Source of the DNA: Chryseobacterium camelliae
GTDB lineage: Bacteria; Bacteroidota; Bacteroidia; Flavobacteriales; Weeksellaceae
Assembly: GCF_030818575.1 (NCBI RefSeq)
Contig: NZ_JAUTAL010000001.1
Location: 372,001 to 436,000, forward strand
Reading direction: 5' to 3'
Length of the DNA: 64,000 nt
In this document: in pieces, positions 35,061-43,326 of the stretch
Layout: the number at the start of each line of letters is the position of its first letter
How positions within the stretch are numbered: the first letter of the stretch is position 1
The notes under the pieces: model-generated
Databases searched by the model: none
What the model was told of the DNA's origin: nothing
The model's input: the letters and a program-made list of their open reading frames with translations, nothing else
Made by a program: the position numbers and the translations under genes

Positions 35061-35225
35061 ATGAAGAATTTAAAACTCCTGTCAAGAAAAGAACTGAAAA
35101 CCATTAAAGGAGCGGCATCTGATTCAAAATGTCCTCCCGGGAATTATTATTGTCCTGAAGCCGCCGTATGCATTCCGATCAATGCAGAATGCTATATTAT
35201 TGTACCGGATATACCCGTAGAATGA
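35061..35225 (+). CDS. Bacteriocin-like secreted peptide with double-glycine-type leader
   Basis: 54 aa. The leader MKNLKLLSRKELKTIKGA is the form found in Chryseobacterium bacteriocin-like peptides (LSRxELKxIxG, cut after GG or GA by a peptidase-containing ABC exporter). The predicted mature part of about 36 residues has four cysteines (CPPGNYYCPEAAVC and AEC), which could form disulfides. No exporter, modification enzyme or immunity gene lies next to it, so transport would use machinery elsewhere. Promoter box upstream and hairpin terminator downstream support an independent gene. Antimicrobial activity is inference. Confidence 0.78.
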   Translation: MKNLKLLSRKELKTIKGAASDSKCPPGNYYCPEAAVCIPINAECYIIVPDIPVE

Positions 35226-35249
35226 GCAGCATTTCACTGATTACATTTA

Positions 35250-35275
35250 AAAAGTTCTTCCCTGGAGGAACTTTT
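35250..35275 (+). terminator. Terminator of the bacteriocin-like gene
   Basis: An 8-bp stem (35250-35257 with 35268-35275) starting 25 bases after the stop, with A and T tracts on its flanks. Confidence 0.7.
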
Positions 35276-35344
35276 CATATAAGTACCGGCCTGCAATTGC
35301 ATGTATGTGTTGCTCAGTAGGATTGCGTGATTTTTATTCCGGTA

Positions 35345-35725
35345 TCACTGATAATTGCTTACCTCGATCAGATTGAAATCGGGGTCTCTGAAATATATTG
35401 ATCTTATTTTTCCTAATGCCCCGGTCCTGTCTACAATACCTTCAAGTACTTCTATATTTTTTTCTTTTAATTCCTTCAGGACTTCCTCAATTTTCGTTTC
35501 TGCAATGAAGCACAGGTCGGCAGATCCTGGAGTAGGATGCTCTGCTTTCGGTTCAATTTCTTTTCCTTTTTGATGCAGATTAATTTTCTGATTTCCGAAA
35601 ACGAGTGCTTTTCTGTTGTCACCAAAGGTAACAGCACCAAAACCCAAAACATCTTTATAGAAATCTATGGTTGCATCAATGTCTGCCACGGTTAAAACCA
35701 AATGATCAATATTCTTGATAATCAT
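35345..35725 (-). CDS. VOC-family (glyoxalase fold) protein
   Basis: 126 aa. One complete vicinal-oxygen-chelate domain: KNIDHLVLTVADIDATIDFY at the start with H8 as probable metal ligand, a middle strand KINLHQKG, and YFRDPDFNLIEVSNY at the end with the closing glutamate ligand. Members include glyoxalases, dioxygenases and antibiotic-resistance proteins; nothing here fixes the substrate. Lone minus-strand gene next to the bacteriocin-like peptide; a link is not shown. Confidence 0.85.
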   Translation of the reverse strand: MIIKNIDHLVLTVADIDATIDFYKDVLGFGAVTFGDNRKALVFGNQKINLHQKGKEIEPKAEHPTPGSADLCFIAETKIEEVLKELKEKNIEVLEGIVDRTGALGKIRSIYFRDPDFNLIEVSNYQ

Positions 35726-35748
35726 AATGTTAATATTTTATACCAATT

Positions 35749-35805
35749 TTATTCAACAGCTTCAATTTTCAAGATTTCGCTCTCCATCACCTTTGTCCCG
35801 CTTTC
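35749..35805 (-). pseudogene. Relic 3' tail of an XRE regulator gene, out of frame
   Basis: Read on the minus strand this encodes ESGTKVMESEILKIEAVE and a stop. It is nearly identical to the C-terminus of the intact regulator at 36133-36480 (EGGTKVMESEVVKIEGIE). It overlaps the last codons of the 98-aa HTH gene in another frame. This suggests an ancestral tandem copy whose 3' end survives after deletion or frameshift. Confidence 0.6.
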
Positions 35806-36083
35806 TTTCTAGAACTAGCTTTCAATATATTATTTTCTTTCATGTATATCTTGAAATCAAATTCAATGGAGAACAGCTTCGAGGGTTCGATTCCGGCTGC
35901 TAATGAAATCTTTAGCAAGGTAGATAATCTGGGCATATTTTCTTTTTTGATGAGTCTGTAAACTTGTTTCCTGTCAACATTTGCTGCTGCTGCTAAATCT
36001 GCTACATCGATTCCTTCTTCATCGATAAAATTTTTAACATAATCAGCAATAGCGATAAAATATTTATCTTGAATATCTTCCAT
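35787..36083 (-). CDS. XRE-type HTH regulator
   Basis: 98 aa from the ATG at 36083; the frame extends 22 codons upstream, but this methionine begins the conserved helical part. The HTH reads IDVADLAAAANVDRKQVYRLIKKE, followed by PRLSTLLKISLAAGIEPSKLF, a normal XRE layout. Its final codons (KASSRKKAGQR) run over a relic tail from another regulator in a different frame, so the C-terminus may be non-native. Same strand as a second XRE gene just upstream. Confidence 0.72.
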   Translation of the reverse strand: MEDIQDKYFIAIADYVKNFIDEEGIDVADLAAAANVDRKQVYRLIKKENMPRLSTLLKISLAAGIEPSKLFSIEFDFKIYMKENNILKASSRKKAGQR

Positions 36084-36132
36084 TAAATAAAAGTGACCTA
36101 TTGCATTAAAAGTTTTGGAGTTTCTAATTATA

Positions 36133-36480
36133 TTATTCAATTCCCTCAATCTTCACCACCTCACTCTCCATCACCTTTGTCCCACCCTCATTATATACCT
36201 GCTTAACTGTAACTTTAATACGGTCATATTCCGGGGTAGGGAAGTCCATCAGCTGAGAAATATTTTTGTAACCGAAGGCTTTGGCCAGCAATGCAATATG
36301 GCGGGTGGAGTATTTGTGTCGTTGTGTATGTGATTCTACATTGCCTACAAAAGATTTTGCCACACCCATTTTGAAACTTAGTTCTTCTTTAGATAGACCC
36401 GCTGATTTTCTTAAGTTTTTAATATGATTAGCTAAGTCAAAATCAAATTGCGTTGTTTCGAAAGTGAATTTTTTCTCCAT
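36133..36480 (-). CDS. XRE-type HTH regulator
   Basis: 115 aa. A classical XRE domain: LANHIKNLRKSAGLSKEELS, KMGVAKSFVGNVES, then HIALLAKAFGYKNISQL. The C-terminal tail TKVMESEVVKIEGIE is duplicated as a relic at 35749-35805. It is transcribed away from a promoter-like sequence and structured region on the opposite strand, which it might control. Targets unknown. Confidence 0.8.
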   Translation of the reverse strand: MEKKFTFETTQFDFDLANHIKNLRKSAGLSKEELSFKMGVAKSFVGNVESHTQRHKYSTRHIALLAKAFGYKNISQLMDFPTPEYDRIKVTVKQVYNEGGTKVMESEVVKIEGIE

Positions 36481-36506
36481 TAATTATAAATAATTTATCC
36501 TACTGG

Positions 36507-36536
36507 TTGGATATTTAAAAAATATTATTATATTTG
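36507..36536 (+). promoter_or_regulatory. Promoter reading into a structured non-coding region
   Basis: TTGG (36507-36510), 18 bases, then TATATTTG (36529-36536) is close to the Bacteroidota consensus. No start codon with a good frame follows. The transcript would begin near 36543. Confidence 0.5.
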
Positions 36537-36589
36537 TATCAGCGAATTGATAATGAGCCTATAAAGGCAAATTAAAACGATGTTATCTC

Positions 36590-36780
36590 GAACCAAAATG
36601 ACCAATTTTCCATCGAGAAACTCGTGAAATCGCTCCATGTCGAAAAGTTCCTTACTTTTGCATACGGCATGTGGGCGGTTCTCACGTATGCTTTAGATGG
36701 AAACTTTAAACTACGGTTTAAGGTGGGTTTGGTCGCCCATGGTTCTAAAGTGTGAGGCCGCTCCATGCTATTTTTGCATC
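36590..36780 (+). ncRNA. Candidate structured RNA or dispersed repeat element
   Basis: Several complementary segments occur in about 190 bases: CGAG-AAA-CTCG near 36613; AAAGTTCC (36644-36651) with GGAAACTTT (36699-36707); GCATACG (36660-36666) with CGTATGC (36685-36691); CTTTAAAC (36704-36711) with GTTTAAGG (36716-36723). The second and fourth helices share bases, so two alternative folds are possible. GCTCCATG occurs twice. A promoter lies upstream. A 64-codon minus-strand frame crosses the region but looks like a by-product. The identity is unknown. Confidence 0.35.
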
Positions 36781-37363
36781 TTCCTGCTCATACTTCAAAG
36801 CATCGTTCCATAATAAAAACATATTCAGATGAGAACGACATTTTCAACCCTGCTGTTGATCGGCCCACCGGAATAACCGGAGCCTCACAGCGTAACAGAT
36901 TACAGCTCCATACCAAAACTGCCTGTCCATGCAGGAAGTAGAGGATAACTTCACTTCAAACCGCCGCCACCCGAAATTCCTTTTATCCAAAAGGAAAGCC
37001 AAACTACGCTTCAACTCACCCATTAAAAGTACTGGCTTTCTTTTAATATTCCAAATTATTTTTCAGGATGAAAGGAAAATGGACGGTCAGCATAGGACAG
37101 AAGGTCAAGGAGCTGTTTAGCATTGAGTGATTGGTGTGTTTTTTTATGTACCGGCTGTTGCAGCCGTGTCTATTTCATGCTTTCCGGTGCCCTGCGGGCC
37201 CTGCTTTTGTCCTCGGTTACCCAAAGTTCATTCTCTACAATGGGCACCTGGAAAGCTTTTTAAATCGATCATTCCTGGAAAAATAAAAAGGCCCTTCCTG
37301 CAAAAAAAGTTGACGCTGCGCAGAAAGAGCCGGGTGTTTAATAGTATAAACCTTTTCAAAAGT
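36781..37363. other. Stretch without a convincing gene
   Basis: Two forward frames of 60-125 codons exist, but their composition (many C, P, R, K, scattered W and no domain) looks non-coding. No repeat or terminator was recognised. It may be a long leader for the genes at 37364-38040. Confidence 0.4.
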
Positions 37364-37507
37364 ATGAAAAAAAACTTTTGCAGTCACCGCCCTGTCCCAA
37401 AAACAGCGGTTTCAGTCCTGCCCAATCCGGGAACCGGGATTCCAGGCATGCTGCCAAACGCGGCTAATTTCAACCGGTTAAACCAAACAAAATCCACCGC
37501 ATCATGA
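37364..37507 (+). CDS. Possible 47-aa ORF coupled to the next gene
   Basis: An ATG frame of 47 codons (starting MKKNFCSHRPVP) ends with TGA overlapping the following ATG as ATGA. It is rich in proline and asparagine, with no signal or motif. The overlap is its only real support. Confidence 0.28.
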   Translation: MKKNFCSHRPVPKTAVSVLPNPGTGIPGMLPNAANFNRLNQTKSTAS

Positions 37508-38040
37508 ACAAGCATTCAACATTGGAGCACCAAAGTTTCAGGAAAGCCAGTAAGAAACATTCCGGGCTGAAGCTCATAAAGAGATTTTTCAGGGACCATG
37601 ACCTCGTGTCAGCTAAAAATATCCTGTCAGAGATCACCTCCAGCGCCATGAACCGCAACACCTGGATCCGCCCGGAACCTTCTGCCGTGCTGGATTTTTA
37701 CCTGTCGGTTAAATCGTTTATCCGCGGATGTTACCTGCTTCAGTTCAGGCATAAGAAATGGATGCTCAATACACCGGAAGAGATTACGTCCTGCCGGGTG
37801 CTGGGTTCACTTTCGGAGCGGGAATATGCACATCCTTTCCGGGTGTTCAAAAACGCCTTCCGGGACCATGACATCCAAGACTTCGACCGTTTCATTGCCG
37901 AAGTATCCTATTTTTCCCTCGGTGTGTATGACGGGCAGCCGGGCGGGAATGTGGTGACGCCGTTTATATCCCTGAACAAAATGTTGGATGCGGCTTGGGT
38001 GGTTTTGGAGCGGGTTGAAGGGGAGAGTGGGAGGGGTTGA
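37504..38040 (+). CDS. Hypothetical protein
   Basis: 178 aa, predicted soluble, basic at the N-terminus. The sequence has ordinary protein composition with conserved-looking stretches (LDFYLSVKSFIRGCYLL, RVLGSLSEREY) and two similar FRDHD-containing segments near residues 29 and 119, hinting at an internal repeat. The last residues (VEGESGRG) run into a purine-rich repeat, so the native C-terminus may have been extended. No family recognised. Confidence 0.6.
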   Translation: MNKHSTLEHQSFRKASKKHSGLKLIKRFFRDHDLVSAKNILSEITSSAMNRNTWIRPEPSAVLDFYLSVKSFIRGCYLLQFRHKKWMLNTPEEITSCRVLGSLSEREYAHPFRVFKNAFRDHDIQDFDRFIAEVSYFSLGVYDGQPGGNVVTPFISLNKMLDAAWVVLERVEGESGRG

Positions 38041-38145
38041 GAGTTATAGAGTTAGAGGGTGGGAGAGTTTGAGAGTTTGAGAGAGTGAGAGGGTGGGAGA
38101 GTTTGAGGGTTTGAGGGAGAGAGTGTGTGTGGAAGAGTGGGAGGG
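38020..38145. repeat. Degenerate purine-rich GAGAGTTTGA/GGGTGGGAGA repeat
   Basis: About 125 bases are almost free of C on the plus strand and built from variants of GAGAGTTTGA, GAGGGTGGGA and GAGAGTGAGA. Such strand-asymmetric low-complexity DNA can form triplex structures or slip during replication. It covers the 3' end of the hypothetical gene. Confidence 0.8.
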
Positions 38146-38254
38146 AAGCCATGCCAGTCACAAACGATGTGGAAACGGTGGTGGAGGGAGGAAGTGCCTG
38201 GATTTTACACGATCATTATATCAGATTACGAATACAGAGTGTGGAAGTTTTATT

Positions 38255-38272
38255 TTTTAAGATATCTTAAAA
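38255..38272. promoter_or_regulatory. 18-bp palindromic operator candidate upstream of the P450 gene
   Basis: Bases 38255-38263 are the exact reverse complement of 38264-38272 (core TTAAGATATCTTAA). It ends 49 bases before the P450 start codon, a position suited to a repressor or activator site. Confidence 0.45.
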
Positions 38273-38321
38273 GTTTTATGTGGTGATGTTCCCATCTTTA
38301 TCTTACTGAAAATATGAGATA

Positions 38322-41300
38322 ATGATTAAGCAAATACCACAACCTAAAGTGTATCCTATCGTGAAGAACGTATTGGAGTTGGATACGGAATCCCCCGTTC
38401 AGAGTTTGATGCGCCTGGCCGATACCTATGGCGGCATCTATAAATTCCAGGTGGGTAATATGACTTCAGTAGTTATTTCCGATCCGGATCTGGTCAATGA
38501 AGTCTGTGATGAATCAAGATTCGATAAAAAGGTCCATAAGCCTCTTGAAAAAATAAGGGACTTCGGGGGCGATGGGCTTTTTACAGCGTATACTGAAGAA
38601 GAGAACTGGGGAAAGGCGCACCGGATCCTGGTTCCGGCCTTTGGTCCGGCTGCTGTAAAAACCATGTTTCCGCAAATGCTGGATATTGCAGAACAATTAC
38701 TGCTTAAATGGGAAAGATTAGGCCCTGAGGCGGTTTTGGATGTTCCTGATAATATGACGAGGCTTACGCTGGATACGATAGCGCTTTGTGCTTTCGATTT
38801 CCGGTTCAACAGTTTTTATAACGAAAAGATGCACCCTTTTGTGGATGCGATGATCAATGCTTTGCAGGAAGCCAGCCTTCATATCAGGCGTCTTCCTATG
38901 ATCAATCGCCTGAAGCTGGTCACGAAACGGAACTACGAACGGGAAATTGGGCTGATGAATACCGTTGCAGCAGATATCATCAAAGATCGAAGGAAATTAC
39001 CTCCCGAACAATGGCCGGATGACCTGCTGTCCCTGATGCTCCGCGGTAAAGATCCATTATCCAGAGAAGGGCTGGATGACAGTAATATCACCTATCAGAT
39101 GCTGACGTTCCTTATTGCCGGTCATGAAACCACCAGCGGAATGCTGTCCTTTGCCTTATGTCTTTTGTTGAAGAACCCTGATAAGCTAAGCAAGGCACAG
39201 GAAGAAGTAGACCGGGTACTGGGACATGAAAAACCGCGGTTTGAGCACCTGAACAAACTGGTTTATATAGACCAGGTTCTTAAAGAGAGCCTCCGTTTAT
39301 GGCCTACTGCTCCCTTGTTTGGGCTTTACCCTTATGAGGATACCGTAATCGGAGGTCAGTATGAAATCAAAAAGAATGAAGCCATATTGGTGCTTTTACC
39401 TTCATTGCACCGAAGCAGCAAAACCTGGAAAGGGGACGTGAATGCATTTGAGCCGGAAAGGTTTGATTCCGAAAACATGAATACAGTACCGCCCAATGCC
39501 TATAAGCCTTTTGGAAACGGGCAGCGTGCCTGTATCGGCCGTCCCTTTGCCATGCAGGAAGCAACCATAGTCCTGGCTATGATGCTCCAGCGTTTCAATA
39601 TATATGAGCATGATCCCGGTTATCAACTGAAGATCAAAGAGTCCCTCACTCTTAAACCGGATGGTTTTTTCATTAAAGTTGCCAAACGCGAAAGAGGAAA
39701 TAGGGATTCAGATGCTATTTCTGTTCATTCTGAAGAAACCGTAAAAGAATCTAAAGCAATAGCCTCTGTCAACAAGCATCATACGCCATTGCTGGTTTTA
39801 TTCGGTTCCAACAGCGGAACCAGCCAGGACTTTGCGTACCGGATCACTAAAGACGGAACCACTTACGGATATGATACAAAGATGGCCTCTTTAGATAGTT
39901 TTTCCGGGAACCTGCCGGCAACAGGAGCCGTTATCATTGTCACCGCGTCCTATGAAGGGCTTCCGCCGGATAATGCCAGGAAATTTGTCAACTGGCTGAG
40001 GTCTGCACAGGATAAAAATTTGCAGGATGTCCGGTATGCGGTATTCGGATGTGGAAATACAGATTGGACGAAAACCTACCAGGCAGTGCCAACCTATATA
40101 GACCATCGCTTAACCGAATTGGGCGCAAAACGGCTTATGCAAAGGGGTGAAGGAGATGCTAAACATGACCTGTTCGGAAGTTTTGACCAATGGTACGAAT
40201 TGCTCTGGGCAGAACTTGCCCATCATTTTTCTGTAGAGGTAAATACCATAAAAAGGCCGGGTAGCTATGCTATAGATATAGTCAACGACATTAGCGCGCA
40301 TATTTTAAATGAACCGGATATGCGGGTGGGTACTGTAATCATCAATGAAGAATTGACCGACCGCGCTCAGCCGGGTATCCGTTCAAAAAGGCACCTGCAA
40401 ATAGAACTGCCGCAGGGCATGAGCTATCGTACAGGGGATTATCTGTCGGTATTGCCATTAAATCCAAGAGCGAAAGTTTTGGAGCTTTTAAAAAGATTTC
40501 ATTTGGAGTATGATTCAGAAATGATCATCAATACAGACGATGCAAGCGTACCATTGCCTAAAGGATATCCGGTGAAAGCTGGTGACCTGCTCAGCCAGTA
40601 TGTGGAGCTTAATCAGATCGCCACCCAAAAGCAAATTCACCTCCTGGGAGAATATACGCTTTGTCCACCGGAAAAAATGAGGCTGTTGCAATATGCCGAA
40701 GATAAACAATATAATGAAGAGGTATTAAGTAAAAGGCTCAACCTTTTGGATCTGTTGAAGCTTAATCCCGCCTGTGAACTCCCGTTTGAGGTATTTCTTG
40801 AAATGTTACCCGCCATGAAGCCGCGCCGGTATTCGATCTCTTCCTCTCCGCTGTGGAATAAAGAACACTGCACACTAACCGTAGCTGTGACGGATGCAAT
40901 TGCATTTTCCGGTTTGGGACGATATCAGGGTACTGCCTCAACTTACCTGGCAGGTCTTGCAGCAGGCTCGAAGATTATTGTGCAGGTAAAACCGTCGCCC
41001 GAAACCTTTCATCTCCCCCAGGATATCAACAGGCCTGTCATTATGATTGGTGCAGGAAGCGGTATTGCTCCGTTTCGTGGGTTTATTCAGGAGCGTGCTA
41101 TTCAGAAATCGAGTGGGGAAACTGTGGGAGAAATGCTCCTCTTTTTCGGTTGCCGCGCAGAAAACGCAGACTATCTTTATCACCAGCAATTACAGGAATG
41201 GGAAAAAGAAAAGGTAGTTTCCGTTTATCCTTCATTCTCGGCTGGTCCAGATCATGATATGGTCTACGTACAGCACAGTGTCTGGAAACACAGGGACGAA

Positions 41301-41492
41301 ATAAAACGCTTGTTGGACAATGGAGCAATCATCTACCTGTGTGGCGATGGTAGCTATATGGCTCCGGCAGTCCGTGAAACACTTATAAAAATATATCAGG
41401 AGATCATCCGTACAGATTTCGAAACTTCATGGCACCGTTGGGAAGAAGAGGTTGAGAAAAAGCATAGATTTGTTACCGATATTTTTGAATGA
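38322..41492 (+). CDS. Self-sufficient cytochrome P450/NADPH-P450 reductase (CYP102/BM3-like)
   Basis: 1056 aa, close to P450-BM3 (1049 aa). The P450 domain (about 1-460) has GDGLFTAY (site of BM3 F87), the oxygen-activation motif AGHETTSG (266-273), ESLRLWP, and heme ligand C404 in FGNGQRACIGRPF. The FMN domain (about 485-625) has FGSNSGTSQDF. The FAD/NADPH domain (about 665-1056) has RRYSISSSP and GAGSGIAPFRGF. Such enzymes hydroxylate fatty acids or related molecules. By alignment from memory, BM3 R47 and Y51, which hold the fatty-acid carboxylate, are M and V here, and the C-terminal NADPH-stacking W1046 is F, so substrate and cofactor preference may differ. Lies upstream of a Crp-fold regulator. 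Confidence 0.95.
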   Translation: MIKQIPQPKVYPIVKNVLELDTESPVQSLMRLADTYGGIYKFQVGNMTSVVISDPDLVNEVCDESRFDKKVHKPLEKIRDFGGDGLFTAYTEEENWGKAHRILVPAFGPAAVKTMFPQMLDIAEQLLLKWERLGPEAVLDVPDNMTRLTLDTIALCAFDFRFNSFYNEKMHPFVDAMINALQEASLHIRRLPMINRLKLVTKRNYEREIGLMNTVAADIIKDRRKLPPEQWPDDLLSLMLRGKDPLSREGLDDSNITYQMLTFLIAGHETTSGMLSFALCLLLKNPDKLSKAQEEVDRVLGHEKPRFEHLNKLVYIDQVLKESLRLWPTAPLFGLYPYEDTVIGGQYEIKKNEAILVLLPSLHRSSKTWKGDVNAFEPERFDSENMNTVPPNAYKPFGNGQRACIGRPFAMQEATIVLAMMLQRFNIYEHDPGYQLKIKESLTLKPDGFFIKVAKRERGNRDSDAISVHSEETVKESKAIASVNKHHTPLLVLFGSNSGTSQDFAYRITKDGTTYGYDTKMASLDSFSGNLPATGAVIIVTASYEGLPPDNARKFVNWLRSAQDKNLQDVRYAVFGCGNTDWTKTYQAVPTYIDHRLTELGAKRLMQRGEGDAKHDLFGSFDQWYELLWAELAHHFSVEVNTIKRPGSYAIDIVNDISAHILNEPDMRVGTVIINEELTDRAQPGIRSKRHLQIELPQGMSYRTGDYLSVLPLNPRAKVLELLKRFHLEYDSEMIINTDDASVPLPKGYPVKAGDLLSQYVELNQIATQKQIHLLGEYTLCPPEKMRLLQYAEDKQYNEEVLSKRLNLLDLLKLNPACELPFEVFLEMLPAMKPRRYSISSSPLWNKEHCTLTVAVTDAIAFSGLGRYQGTASTYLAGLAAGSKIIVQVKPSPETFHLPQDINRPVIMIGAGSGIAPFRGFIQERAIQKSSGETVGEMLLFFGCRAENADYLYHQQLQEWEKEKVVSVYPSFSAGPDHDMVYVQHSVWKHRDEIKRLLDNGAIIYLCGDGSYMAPAVRETLIKIYQEIIRTDFETSWHRWEEEVEKKHRFVTDIFE

Positions 41493-41635
41493 TGTGTAAA
41501 TCTTTAACGGTCTTAAATTATTTGACACCGAGCGTATTGAAGGAACAGATATTGCTGTAATCGTGATCATACAGGTGATGGCCGGTGATGGTAAAATGAC
41601 CGGCTTTCAGCCATTGATAACCGCATGACAGATAC

Positions 41636-42205
41636 ATGAAACTTACTGATTACCTTAACGAACATCTTAGCCTTACCAATGATATGAGCAGGTTATTGGA
41701 TGACCTATTCGAAACAACGGCGCTTCCAAAAGGATATGAACTGCTGGCTGAGGGCAGCAAATCTAAGAAGTTTTTCTATCTTGAAAGCGGCCTGATGCGG
41801 TTGTATTACCTTAAAGAAGGAAAAGACATCACCCATTTCTTTCTTAATGAATCTTCCATATATACCCCTATTGAAAACGTTTTTTTTAACGAATATTATC
41901 CGTTTAACCTGGTGCTGCTGGAAGACAGCGTAATCAGAAGTATTGATTTTTCCGTGCTTGAACCCTATGTGGATAAAGACCCGCAACTGCAACGTTTGTC
42001 ACGTTTTCTGGCCGTATCTGCTATCAGGCAGCTTTCAGACCAGCTGTATTCCATCAAGTTTCAGACGGCACAGGAGCGATACAAGATTTTACTGCAAAAT
42101 TATCCGGGCATCCTCCTGCGTGTACCTCTGGGACATATTGCTTCTTACCTTGGCATCACGCAGCAGACGCTTAGTGTCATCCGGGCAGAATATGGGAAAT
42201 CATAA
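41636..42205 (+). CDS. Crp/Fnr-family cyclic-nucleotide-binding-fold regulator
   Basis: 189 aa. The N-terminal cupin-like domain has LPKGYELLAEGSKSKKFFY and LESGLMRLYYLKEGKDITHF. The C-terminal helix-turn-helix is the short form common in Bacteroidota (VPLGHIASYLGITQQTLSVIR). It lacks the full set of cAMP-contact residues, so the ligand is uncertain. It lies 143 bases after the P450 gene on the same strand and may regulate it or respond to the same signal. Confidence 0.87.
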   Translation: MKLTDYLNEHLSLTNDMSRLLDDLFETTALPKGYELLAEGSKSKKFFYLESGLMRLYYLKEGKDITHFFLNESSIYTPIENVFFNEYYPFNLVLLEDSVIRSIDFSVLEPYVDKDPQLQRLSRFLAVSAIRQLSDQLYSIKFQTAQERYKILLQNYPGILLRVPLGHIASYLGITQQTLSVIRAEYGKS

Positions 42206-42252
42206 ATTAAGAATACAGATTAATGAGCTGTAAGATTCTATTAAAAAAAGCC

Positions 42253-43326
42253 TTATCCTGCATGCATCATATCTTCATCCTTTCTAAAATCAGCAGTAAT
42301 TTTCTGTCTTAAATTTCTCCTTATTCGTTTCACAACAATAAAACGAATTAAAAATAACAGTATATTTTTTTTTACTCTTCTCCAATACCGGTATTTTTTA
42401 AAGAATCGCTCAAAATCAGTGGGGGTATCAGTAGAAATGAAGTACAAAAATGGTTTTGACAGCATTTTGATTTCCTGTTTGGTTAAATTTTGAATCAGAA
42501 GAAACGCCCAGCATTTAATAAGGTTATGCAACAAATATCTTTGTTCTTCATCGAATGGCATTCCCAAATATCTTAATTCAAAAGGCTCATGCTGAATGAA
42601 AAGGGCTAAGTGTAGATTTTTTTCAGGATATAAATCATATTTTACATAAAAATCTTCCAGAATAGCTCTCCATTGATAGATCTGAATTAAAATACGATCA
42701 CAGTGTTGATTAATTTTTATGTGATTTTGATTCTCATGCTTTCTGTAATGATAGATCGCCTTGGGATTTTCCCCGATACGGGAAGTTAAAGCGAGTAACT
42801 GATGAGAAAATAGACCGTCTTCACAAGGTTGTATATCTTTCGGAAATTGGATGTCTTTATATGATTCTAGAAAATCCCTTTTTAAAAACTGAGCACAGGT
42901 TGGTAATGCCGGGATAGGAACATTCCTATTACAGAAATAACTGCCCAATATAGTGATGTCATTGTCTTGATACATTGAAACAACATACGCTGTCTCAAGA
43001 AACTCTCTATCAATGGTGTCATCTGAATCCAGAAAGAAGATATATTGTCCTGTAGCACACGTTAGCCCTAAATTTCTTGCAGCGGAAACTCCCGCATTAC
43101 TCTGGTAATAATATTTTATCCTATTATCATTTCTCATGAATTCCTGACAGATATTGCCAGAATTATCAGTACTTCCATCATTTATTAAGATAAGTTCAAA
43201 ATCCGTTAAGCTTTGATTCAATACACTTTCTATTGTTTCTGACAAAAATTGATCTGTATTGAATATGGGGATAATTACGGATACCAGAAAATTATTCTTA
43301 TTGTCAGTAGTTTTATTTATAGCCAT
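42253..43326 (-). CDS. Family 2 glycosyltransferase
   Basis: 357 aa. GT-A fold start SVIIPIFNTDQFLSETIESV, then LILINDGSTDNS, NAGVSAARNLG and the metal-binding FLDSDDTID (DXD). The C-terminal third is basic and tryptophan/phenylalanine-rich, possibly contacting the membrane. It probably adds a sugar to a cell-surface polysaccharide or glycolipid. It overlaps the upstream lipoprotein gene by 10 bp, so both are expected to be co-transcribed. Confidence 0.88.
   Translation of the reverse strand: MAINKTTDNKNNFLVSVIIPIFNTDQFLSETIESVLNQSLTDFELILINDGSTDNSGNICQEFMRNDNRIKYYYQSNAGVSAARNLGLTCATGQYIFFLDSDDTIDREFLETAYVVSMYQDNDITILGSYFCNRNVPIPALPTCAQFLKRDFLESYKDIQFPKDIQPCEDGLFSHQLLALTSRIGENPKAIYHYRKHENQNHIKINQHCDRILIQIYQWRAILEDFYVKYDLYPEKNLHLALFIQHEPFELRYLGMPFDEEQRYLLHNLIKCWAFLLIQNLTKQEIKMLSKPFLYFISTDTPTDFERFFKKYRYWRRVKKNILLFLIRFIVVKRIRRNLRQKITADFRKDEDMMHAG

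Noticed and set aside
36572..36766. 64-codon minus-strand frame over the structured region
   Set aside because: The region has several paired segments and a forward promoter. The frame is rich in S, F and W without a fold pattern and is more likely a by-product of the element.
37127..37507. 126-codon plus-strand frame
   Set aside because: Composition is non-protein-like with several unlinked Cys/Pro stretches. Only its last 47 codons, from ATG 37364, are kept as a weak candidate because of the ATGA overlap.
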